In this document: one piece after another, positions 48,101-57,800 of the stretch
Layout of the letters: every line of letters begins with the position of its first letter
How positions within the stretch are numbered: the first letter of the stretch is position 1
From: Himantopus leucocephalus
Taxonomy: Eukaryota; Chordata; Aves; Charadriiformes; Recurvirostridae
Direction of reading: 5' to 3'
DNA length: 64,000 bases
NCBI GenBank assembly: GCA_003993805.1
Contig: RSEF01000026.1
Location: 4,303,068-4,367,067 of the forward strand
Position numbers and translations under genes: made by a program
Notes under the pieces: generated by a model
The model's database searches: none
Seen by the model: only the letters and a program-made list of their open reading frames with translations
What the model was told of the DNA's origin: nothing

Positions 48101-49900
48101 ACGGGCTATGTACTGGCTGCAACTGGCCAAATGCCAGAGGGCAGCTGGTCCGAGCACAGCAATCGCCCCAAACCCCAGCTAGGCGAAGGCAGGACCTGCT
48201 CTCTCCTTCAGGAGCGACGCACCGGCTGTAGATTAAAGCTACAGCAAAAGCTGTCAGTATTTGCCCTAAAGTCAGACTTTTGCTTTCCACCCCCAGCAGA
48301 GTTTCATGTGGCCAGGCGCACCCGGGGGATCCGTGGCTGCCCACCTCCCGCGGCACAGCCCTCCGCAGGCACATACCGATACGGGCAGCAGTGCTGGCAG
48401 GGCCAGCGGCTGGGACGCCTGCCTGCTTTCTGCCGGGACGTTTGATAAAATATCCTTGCAGGGGAACATCTTTATTTTTGTCATGTCCCCATTTTCTAAA
48501 GGAGAAAATATTCCATTTGGAAAGTGTCCGGCTGCTGTCTGGAGGATTTCGGCTCTTCCAGGCTGTGGTGATGGAGCAGGGAGGGGGTGTCCGTGCTCCC
48601 GCTGCTGCCAGCCAGTGAGCCCTTCGGCACAGCAACCCTGCCTCCACCTGCAGCCATCAGCGGCAGAAAGTTTAAACTAATGGGGTATTTGGGAGCCCCC
48701 TTTAAGCCACGTATCCTCCTTGACACCACGAGTTGTGACTGAAATGGAGGTCACACTATTTACTGCTCCTGGTTGCCAGATTGTTCCTCCTGGAACCTGC
48801 TGGAATTGAAACAAGGGACTTGCTGTGCGTGGGTTTTGATCCTGCTGGGGTAAAATACAAGTATTTTGCCCCATTTTTGCTCCCCTTCCCGGGCGGGACA
48901 GCAGGCTGGACTGGGCAAGCACAGCCCCATGTCCCAGACCACACTGCGGAGCTTGCGCTCATCATGGACAAAGTCCAGCAGCGCCTGACCCTTGACCACG
49001 CACGGACGTGTGGAAGATGTGGCAACCCATCTTTCCACCTCAGCAGTGCTCCTGCCCAGGCGATGCCATGCCACATTTTGGGAAATGTTACCAACAGGCA
49101 GAGGTCACCTCAGCATTTTGTCTCAAGTCCTCTCACCCGGCTCCGCAAATCCCAGAGCCACAGCCCAGGCTGGTGGGAAGGGACCTCTGGCAGCCATCGA
49201 GGCCAAGGTGCCGCTCGGCGTGGGGCTGGCCTCCCAGCTAGGTCAGGACGGACCCCCAGACTCAATTCTTGCACAAAAGCACCGTGTTAATTATGTGTGA
49301 ATGTCCTTCCCCAAGGGGAACGATATTAAGTAAAAATAAAATATTTGGATTCAGAATGGGGGTTCAGAGAGGAGGACTTGGCCAGGCCTACGGCAGGTGG
49401 GCTGGAAGAGCACCCGGCACCAAGCTGTGTGGAACGGGGACAATATTAGGTGCTAAGCACCAAAGTCCCAGCAGCTGTTCCTCTGCGACCTCCTCCTCTC
49501 CCGGAGGCAGCTATGGCTCCTCGAGACGCCACAGCAGGGCACAGCCACAAATCGGCCGGGTCACTGTGGCCGAGCCCTGTGGCCACCACACGCTCTGCAC
49601 TCCCCTGTCCTCACTCTGTGCCCGTCGCAGCCCGCGGGAAGGTTCTTCTGCGCCCGCACCCAGCAGGAGCACAGTGCTTCAGTACAGTGGAAACTACTGG
49701 TGAAATGAAACCAAAAGTTTTATCATTTTATTAATTTTTAATAGGGACAGACCCTTAATATGGCTTGCTGGTCGTTGGGGTTTCCTTTTCTTTTTACATC
49801 GCTATTTCACTCAAGTGTTTTGGGGAGATAATGCCTACAGCACACTCATGCCTGAGCAGACCTGAAGATTTCAAATCTTCTGTCCCGAAGATTTCGTGGA
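45141..49900. other. Intergenic sequence between LAMB3 and G0S2
   Basis: No gene is recognised. Moderately GC-rich patches occur near 48000-48650. Overlapping open frames on both strands have no splice context and no recognisable protein. Confidence 0.4.
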
Positions 49901-50640
49901 GTTTCGTAGGGGGATGCTTTGGCAGCAGGGGCTGGTCCCTGTGCCATGGTCGTTTTCCTTCCAGCACGTCCCAGCCCCTCTGGCAGCAGCTCTCCCCCCT
50001 GCCCAGCGCAGCCAGCNTTTCCAGCACGTCCCAGCCCCTCTGGCAGCAGCTCTCCCCCCCGTCCAGCGCAGCCAGCACGCACCCGCAGCGTGCCCAGCGC
50101 CTGCCGAGCCCCTGCCCGGGCGGGCAGCTGCCCCTGCCCCATTGCCAGCACGGAGCTGCGCGCCGGCCAAGGAACGCAGCCGAAACCAGAGCCCGGCCAC
50201 CTGCGGGCCCCGCGGCTCACCCCCCCGGGGGGCCGACCCCTCTCCAGCCCTCCTGCAGAGCTGGAAACGCTCACCGCTCCTCTCCTCGAGCACTTCCACC
50301 CACAGCAAGGGCACAGCTCTCGCTCCCGGTGTCCCCATTCCCAGGAGCATCACCAAGGTTATCCCCGTGCAGAACGAGCCAACCCAAATTTGGGTGCCTG
50401 CGGGCAGAGCTGCCCCAGAGCAGCAGCGGCTGCAGCAGTGGCTTCGCCTCCACCCTCCAAAGCAATTTCAAAGCAGCTTTACCGCAGCTGATGGCTCCGG
50501 CGCTGCGCACCGGGCATCGGCCGAGCTCGGCACATGCAAAGCCGGTGAGCGGAGCCGGGCTGCAGAGCATCATCTCCCTGAGCCGCTCCGGGCGGTCACA
50601 CGCCTCAGCCTTCGCCCCACCGGCAATATTTAGGTTAAGC
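49900..50640. promoter_or_regulatory. Orphan GC-rich, CpG-rich island
   Basis: About 700 bp of strongly GC-rich sequence with many CG dinucleotides lies midway between LAMB3 and G0S2, with AT-rich DNA to the right. It includes a tandem duplication. Long open frames run through it in several frames at once, as expected of GC-rich DNA rather than coding sequence. It could be a distal regulatory island or the promoter of an unseen transcript. Confidence 0.35.
49959..50074 (+). repeat. 60 bp tandem duplication with an N at the junction
   Basis: Two copies begin TTCCAGCACGTCCCAGCCCC at 49959 and 50019 and run through CTGGCAGCAGCTCTCCCC and CAGCGCAGCCAGC. Period is 60 bp and only a few differences separate the copies. 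The single ambiguous base in this area (50017) falls at the join. Confidence 0.85.
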
Positions 50641-51430
50641 CTCAGGTGCTTACGCTGCTTTGCAAATTAAGGCAGAGCTCTTCTTCCAGATGACGTTAAA
50701 GGCATGGAGTTTTCCCAGCTATAAAGCCTGGTTTAATCAAAGTTGCAATTAAACCTGACAACCTTCTTGTGCAGACTCCTAAATAAGATTAGGAACAGCT
50801 AAAATTAGTCTAATTTAGTGTTAATCATTAATCCTTTTATCCACTCTTAATCCAATTTAAATGTCCACACAAGGAGCTTGCACAGACTTTGTTACTCAAA
50901 TTTAAAACAAAATTGAATTAAATATTATTTAATTACATCAACACAATCTGAGTGCTCCTATAAGAGGCGTTTGCCACAGATGACTATCAGCTGCTTGGTT
51001 AACCCTCGGAATTATCGTGGGCTCTGTGCTCTCCCTACTGCTCCAGCTCTTAGTACTTTGGGATTGCACAGACATCTCCATCTATAATGAGTAAAAAGTA
51101 CCCTGCCTCCCCCTCGGGTTGGAAAGGAGACTTTCAAATCTAAGGTTCAGGAGGCAAAGAAAATTCTGCCTCAAAAAAAAAACAACCTTTTTTTAGGCAA
51201 AAGGTCATGATTCCAACACTTCTCACTGACCTTTGTTTCTGGGATTGCGTACTGCACAGACACGCTGCGGTGCGGTGTTTGTGCGGGGCCTGAGCAGCTC
51301 CCGCCGCTCCCGGGCTGGAAGGAGAGAGCACACCTTGCCCCACCAGGAGCCGGTAGCCCGGCCGTGCACCAGCCCTGGCTGGAGGTATGGTGACCTTGAA
51401 CTTTCCCTGTCTAATTGCTGTCTCCTCCAG

Positions 51431-51534
51431 CTATCTTTTCTGCAACGGTCATTTTTCAAAGCATTGCAGAAGAGAAAAACATAGCTCGAATGCAGGAATC
51501 AGCTGCAACCTTTGCTGCCAAGTTGGCAGAGAAG
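51431..51534 (+). other. Exon-like open frame of unknown origin
   Basis: A pyrimidine-rich tract and CTCCAG acceptor (ending 51430) are followed by an open frame reading IFSATVIFQSIAEEKN, then ARMQESAATFAAKLAEK. It has an amphipathic, protein-like composition. The expected donor position after 51534 reads ATAAGG instead of GTAAGG. I do not recognise the protein. It could be a decayed exon, a cryptic exon or chance. Confidence 0.25.
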
Positions 51535-52100
51535 ATAAGGACCTTTTATTTAAAGAGAAAAACCCAGACACTGAGGAGGGATAGACAAGTCTTTAGCAAC
51601 TTTTACAGCCAGTCTTGCAATACAATTTCCTAAGCACATTCAAAACTTGCATAAAAAAAAAAAACACCCAAGTTTTCCCCGGCAGCGTTTCCTCGGAGCC
51701 CTGTGCTTGCTGTGAACGCCCTCCCACCAGCACGGGTGCTGCGGTGCGGGCACTGCCTCCAGCCTCCCTCCGACGTGCGGGATGTGAGGAGCGAGGGGTG
51801 ACTCACTGCTCCACACATGCCCACGGCACAGCTCAGCAAGGAAGGAAAAAAAAACCCCAAACCCACCCCAACAAGTTCAAGCACCGTGTCCCTTTGAGGC
51901 ACTCCGGCCCCTGCCCAGGCTCCCACGGTCAGGGAGCACCGCAGCGCGCGGGGCATTAACGCCGGCAGCAGGCCCGGCAGGGCTGGAGAAGACGGCAGGA
52001 GAAGAGGGGAGGAAGACAGCACGGTCCTCACCCGGAGGATTGTGAACCAGAGTTTGAAATTGCGACCCCAACACAAAACCAGCCCAAAGTCTGGCTTAAT

Positions 52101-52165
52101 TATAGAATCAGAGAGTGCTTTGGGTGGGAAGGGACTTTAAAGATCAGCTGGTCCAACCCTTGTGA
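52101..52165 (-). mobile_element. CR1-type LINE 3' fragment (inverted)
   Basis: TATAGAATCAGAGAGTGCTT, GGGTGGGAAGGGAC and AAGATCAGCTGGTCCAACCC are diverged forms of the complement of the avian CR1 3' end. Only about 65 bp are recognisable. Confidence 0.8.
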
Positions 52166-53594
52166 GCCACTCAGAGACAAAACTGGTGCTCAGCCTTGGC
52201 TGGGATGCTCACACAGTCCTTAGCAGCCCCTTGGCTGCGGCACCAGCGATGCTGCAGGGGCAGGAAGGAGAAACACGGCACCAGCCGTTCCCATCACAAG
52301 TTATTCACATCACAGAGAGGTTTCTGCCAGGCAGGGCTGAGATAAAACCCATCTCAGGGGCATCAAACCCCCATTCCCTGTGCTACCGTTCCTCCTTTCC
52401 ATGTGCTGGGGGCAGAGAGTAAGAGAACCCCCCTTTTTCCCTCCCTGTTTGAGGACAAGCCCCCTTTGGCCCCAGCTTGCTTTGGGGGCTGCCTGCCCAC
52501 CCTTCGGGCTGCGCCTCGCCGGGGTTTACCAGCGCCTCTGCACGCCCCTCCAGGAGATCCAGCCTGGGGCGCCACCAGGCAGCAGCCTCCTTTACAGCAT
52601 CTTTTGCGAAGGCTCCCCCTGAGCTTCACCTCTTTCCACTTATGCCAACAGCTCCTTAAAAGCGCTGCTATCGCATAAACTCACCCTGTATTCTCATTTC
52701 TATATACTGCCCGGGCAGAGCAATTCCCATCAGCTCAGCCACAACGATCAGATGAGAAATCTGCCCAGACGCCATCATCTGCCCTGCGAAATCAGAAGTT
52801 GTAAATCCCAACAACTTCTTGTGGCTTTAGCAACTTCTCTAAGGTCAGCAGCCGCTGCAATGTATATGGTTCTTCCAGCCAGAGCGGTATACGTGCACCG
52901 ATAGAGCCACCAGCGGAAGCAGATGATGTAATCTGCTGCGCGTTATTGATGCAATGCTCTTCGGCAGCAAGCCAGGGAAGAAGTGTGACAGTGCTGCCTT
53001 CTGTTTTTCCCCAAAAAGGAAATACGCTGTCTTTAGGTGAATCACAAGGAGTGACACTTACAACGGGGTGCTACAGAGTTTCAGCATCAAGTGTCGGAAA
53101 AGTGAAAAATGGGGTCTTACCAGGTTGCCTGGGACTTTCACTTATCTAGGAATTCCCAGTTATTCTCTTATTTCCACGAAATCAAAGTGCTGTCACAGGC
53201 TGCATCTCTCTTTCTAGTGGTTCCCCTTGCCACGACTTGCCTATAGAAACCTTTAACAAACGCCTTCACACCTTCTCCTGGGTAACACCTTTGTTATGCT
53301 CCACTGAGGCATTTTTTTACCCTCTTCACTACAAGAGAGGGCAGCGAGGCAAAAATGTTGGTTTTGCTGAACTGGACTTTGCACAAACCCAAGCCCTACA
53401 TCCAACCACCGGAATATTTTACGAGCTATGGACACAGACCCTCTCCCTCTTGCCCACACACGAGCTCAGCAAAGCCCCTACTAATATATTAAATATTTCT
53501 TACAGAGGCAGCCATGGAGCTGCATTGCAAGTGTCGTACATAAGATCTCGGGCTGGGAAACCAGACTTCAGAATAATTTTTTTTTTTTTTTTTT

Positions 53595-53619
53595 NNNNNN
53601 NNNNNNNNNNNNNNNNNNN
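53595..53619. other. Assembly gap of 25 N between a T run and an A run
   Basis: Twenty-five N are flanked on the left by about 18 T and on the right by 13 A followed by GAAAAAGG. The gap lies about 160 bp upstream of the G0S2 TATA box. Its true length is unknown. Confidence 0.98.
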
Positions 53620-53659
53620 AAAAAAAAAAAAAAGAAAAAGGGGTTTTTTTTAGCCTGGC

Positions 53660-53904
53660 CGGATTAAGGGCAGGCGCTGCCAAGGCGGGGGGGGGGGCCG
53701 GCCCGTGCTGGCGGCGTGCTCGGGGCATCCTGCCCGCCCCGGCCCGGCCCCCCCGGCCCGCCCCGCCCGCCCCGGCGGCGATATAAGGCGGCAGCGGCGG
53801 GCGCCGGGGCAGCAGCTGCGGAGCCGAGCCGAGCTCAACCGAGCCGAGCCCACCCCACCGCACCCGCAGCGCTCACCGGCCCCCCGCCCCGCAGCCGCCG
53901 CTGG
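53660..53904 (+). promoter_or_regulatory. G0S2: G0S2 CpG-island promoter and non-coding exon 1
   Basis: GC boxes of the CCCCGCCC type precede a TATA element, ATATAAG, at 53781-53787. That puts the transcription start near 53812. Exon 1 is non-coding and ends at 53904 with donor GTAAGG. Intron 1 is 360 bp. The TATA box in a CpG island fits a rapidly inducible gene. Confidence 0.82.
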
Positions 53905-54294
53905 GTAAGGGGGAGGCACCGGGGGGGATGCGCGGGGGGATGCAGGGGGACGCCGTGCACGATGTGCACGCTGCAGGGGCGTGCTGGGGGCAGGGGCCTG
54001 CCTGGATCCTGCAGCCTGGATCCCGCAGCCCGGCTGCGGCTGCCAAGGGTCCGCTCTGCCGGGCAGCCCCCTCCTCCAGCTGCCCGGACGGCAGGACGAT
54101 GGGAGGGATGTGTTCTCCTGAAGCCAGCCTCTAGCAAAAATCAAAAATCCCCACTTCAAGCAGGGTTGGGGTGTCTGTGTCTCTTGGAGGGCTCTGACCA
54201 CTGCCCAGGGAAAAAAAGCAGCTGGATTTAACTAACGTCCCTCTCCCTCTCTCTTCTCTTGTAGAACTGACATCTTCCAAATCTCCAAAAAAAA

Positions 54295-54600
54295 ATGGAA
54301 ACCATGCATGAGCTGATCCCCTTTGCCAAAGAAATGCTCAGCCAGAAGCCCAACAGGAAAATGGTCAAGCTGTACATGCTGGGCAGCGTGCTGGCTTTCT
54401 TTGGTGTGGTTATTGGTCTGGTGGAGACAGTGTGCAGCCCCTTCACCTCTGAAGAGAGGCTAGAGGAGGAGGAGGAGAAGAAACCTGCCCCAACGCGAGA
54501 GCAAATGGTTCCTCAGAAACAGGAGGATTTGATCTTGGAAAAGAGCAAGAAGCCGGTGGGGATGCAGAGGGCCCTGGTGACCAGACCACACGCCTCCTAA
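54295..54600 (+). CDS. G0S2: G0/G1 switch protein 2
   Basis: Small inhibitor of adipose triglyceride lipase (PNPLA2), acting on lipid droplets, ER and mitochondria. The 101 aa frame (human 103) begins METMHELIPFAKEML. It carries the conserved hydrophobic segment KMVKLYMLGSVLAFFGVV and then GLVETVCSPFT at about residues 22-52, the lipase-binding part, and ends in the conserved HAS. The middle of the C-terminal half is divergent and holds an acidic run (LEEEEEKK). The whole coding region is in exon 2, whose acceptor TTGTAG ends at 54264; the ATG is 30 nt further on. Identity is near certain. Confidence 0.97.
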   Translation: METMHELIPFAKEMLSQKPNRKMVKLYMLGSVLAFFGVVIGLVETVCSPFTSEERLEEEEEKKPAPTREQMVPQKQEDLILEKSKKPVGMQRALVTRPHAS

Positions 54601-54869
54601 GAGCCCCGCGGCTGGAGAGGTGCCTGCTGAGCAGCCAAGCACAAGAGACTCTGCTGTCCTGTCGTACCTGGTGGTGGTTCCAGCAAGAGAGGAGAGATGG
54701 CTGAAGAAGGAGACTGCAAGTGCAAGACTTGAAAGAAGTGAACGGTTATATTTGCTGCTGTGCAGCAGTGGGGGGAAAAAATACCTTTTGTTGGTATAAA
54801 AATGTGCAAGATGCACAGCATGGTTTCTTATTTTTATTACAGATGCATTTTACAACATTTTGCAAAATC

Positions 54870-54875
54870 AATAAA
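54870..54875 (+). terminator. G0S2: G0S2 polyadenylation signal AATAAA
   Basis: A single canonical AATAAA lies 270 nt after the stop codon, in an AT-rich 3' UTR and followed by a T/G-containing stretch. The transcript probably ends near 54890-54900. Confidence 0.75.
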
Positions 54876-54899
54876 TATTTTATATGGTACCAGTGCTCT

Positions 54900-57800
54900 C
54901 TAGCTGCATTTATTTTCAAAGTCTTCTCTTACTAATGTGCATGTAGATTTCACTCATGCTTCTGGCTCCTCTTGGGGGGAACCAGGGTACCGCTGAGGGT
55001 GGTGGCTGCACCCCTAATGAAGCCCCCCTTGGCGGGGCTGCTCTGGGACTGAGGGGGGTGGCCTTTCCGCACCTCTGGCACCTTCCCCCTTCTAAAATGG
55101 GCCGACTGCAGTGGGCGGAGGAGGCACTTATCTCACAGGGGTGACAGACACATGCCCAGAGCTGGAGGTGGAGCTGTACCTTTCAGGGGTTATGTGGGTT
55201 TAATGGCACAGATTCGTGTCTGCCATGGCCATGCGTGCCCAGAACTGTTTAAAAAAAACCAACCCTGTCCATCCCCCAGCAATCCTCTAACAGGCTGTGC
55301 CTGCTGCACAGCTAAAAAATCTTCTAGCTTTACTGGGATCCTTCACAAACCACCAGAGACACCTAGTTGTGCAGAATGATTTTAGCTTTCAGTATTACAG
55401 GGGTGTCACAGATGGGAAGACTGAAGCAGGGACAGACACGATGGCACGGTCAGCCTGGAGGGTGTGGAAACAGGGATCCAAGCTTCAGGGCTGTACCCAG
55501 GGCACTGCCAGACTTGTTAGAGGACTTTCACCTATTTAAAAGTCTTTCCTGGCGATAATAAGAATCTGTAGCATTCGGGATTGTGTCATGTTAGTCAAAT
55601 AAACCCTCCAGGCCACCACAGCTGAAAGATCCTGACCATGCTACAGCAGGGAGGGAAGGGAAATAGTCCCTGCCAGCCACGACTGGGGCAGAAAATCCCT
55701 CCTTATCTGCTCAACGGCAAAGAGATGGCCAGCAGGGCAGAGGCAGGAGCAGGTTACACACCTTGCACAGGAACAGATGTACCAGCAATATGCCACTATC
55801 TACCTAAAAGCAAAACAATTGATACAAACAGCAGGAGATGATGGAAAATGAGAAAGCGCTGCCTGACAGCAGTGCCCAATGCATAGCTCCTCCCAGAGCT
55901 GCGCAAGCCAAGACCAGAATCCAAAAATATGAGAACGCAGCTGAAGTTCACCCTCACATTTTCATAATACATAACTATGCAATTTGTTTTGTTGACAGTC
56001 AAAAACCACAGCAGCACATTGTGGAGGAGGAAGCCCACCGAGCCTGCACAAAAACTCTGTTCAAGCTTTGAATCAAGTATAAAGTACCTTTTCCTCATGG
56101 GGAAAAGAGCAGAGTCCAATTAAATTAAGACAGCCTTTAAGAAATACTTTGTCTAGTCCATAACCAAGCCTTTTGGCCTCTGGCAAAGCTGGACAAGCAA
56201 ACACCTCACTGATACCAATGGAAGTTTCACGGGCAAACATGGAAGGAGAATTCAGGCCTGAAGAAAGCCATCCGCTCACTAGTTCACCCAATTCCAGGTT
56301 TAAAGAGGTTCTAGGTTTGCCACACGGCCTCAGGGACAGGGAAGGCTGACCTGGAATTCCCTGTGGCACACTTGGTGCATGGATAAACCAGAGACCTGAA
56401 TGTCCGTGGCTGTGTCAGGGAGGAAAGCGTTGCCAGGTCCGAGCTCTCGCAGTACTGTAATTCAGAGCATCGCTGCCACGGCAGAGCTAAACAGTTGATA
56501 AATGTATTAAACTGAGATGAGAATCACGTCTTTGTCCAAGGCAGCTGCAAACTCTGTCAATCACACATCAGTTCCCAAGATTAGCCCTTCTCTAAAAGTT
56601 GTAGGTGTCTCACCGTGTCCCATGGGAAAGGGAAAATTTTAAAAAGGAAGAGTTAGAGCTGGTCTCCGGCACCCCAGCCTGCGAGTCCAGGGGCGCCCGG
56701 GGAGCTCCTGGCCAGCCCATCCAGGCTGACCCCCACCGCTTCTGCCTTTGGATCTCAGGTTGTCTCCGCACCACGTACGTGGCCTCCCCGCATCGTGCCA
56801 GCACCCTGCTGCCCACACCTCCTCTCCGCAGTCATCCAGTCACAGGGTTTATGAGCTTAAAGCAAAGAGGTTTGTGGAACAATCAAAATAGTTCCTCCTA
56901 AGACAGCTAACGGGATTAGACAGATAAACCATGCACTGCGCTGGTGGTTCTGGAGCCAAGTCGGTAAAATCATGTCCTGCAGAAGACAATCTCCTGCCTC
57001 CTGACGCACCGCAAGCTCAGAGGTCATTACCTCCCACATATTACCTGAAAGGTCGCCCGAGAGGTCAAGCCTATGCGTTCCCGTTTCCACAGCAGACCAC
57101 ATTGATTATAGACAGGACCAGCTCTCTGCAGAGTGGTGACTTAGATACATATTAATGACTGATTTTACCACAAGACCATGTAAAGTCCTACTTAAACCAC
57201 ACAATGATAAATTCAGTGTGCATGGAGGCTCAGTAATCCATTTAACATCACTTTAACTATGATGAATGACAGACCTGCCAGATGCAGTACATTAAAAGGC
57301 TTCAGCAAAATTCCCTGTCTTTAAACCATGGCATGACTCTCCAAACCAGCCCGTGTCCCAGCGCCATCTCCTGAGCCCCCTCACATCTGGATGCCTACAC
57401 CAGGCACTGCAGAAAGACAACTGCCACAAACACAACCTCCTGCAACCGGCATCCACGTACACTGGCAACAGAGCCCGGCGAGAGTCATTCCGAAACCCCC
57501 TGTGTGAATTGCAAAGAGAAGTTTTAATTATAAGTACTGGGATACAGCAGAGAGCAACCAGATGGAACAAGCTGTACTGTCAGTACTGGTAAGGACACCT
57601 CGGGCAAGCTACAGTGCAGAACCATATGGAGCATTTAAGACTGAGTTAAACCAAAGTCCTGAGGGATAAGCTCTTGAGGAGAGCCACACGTTGCCCAAGG
57701 TGTGAGTTAAGATTGCTGAGCGTCACATGAGGTTGATTTCTGTTATTTTCTTTCTTTTAAGACTTGTCTGAACCCAGTTTACTTCAACCTGTAAATGTGA

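Noticed and set aside
49765..50670. 301-codon open frame through the GC-rich island
   Set aside because: It begins at a non-ATG codon, overlaps long frames in other phases and on the other strand, runs across an N and a tandem duplication, and resembles no protein. GC-rich DNA lacks stop codons by composition.
52682..52785. Minus-strand ATG exon candidate (MMASGQISHLIVV) with a strong donor, considered as LAMB3 start exon
   Set aside because: The 42082-42146 exon has a better signal peptide, correct phase and proximity. This candidate would need a further charged stretch before the mature protein and an 11 kb intron.
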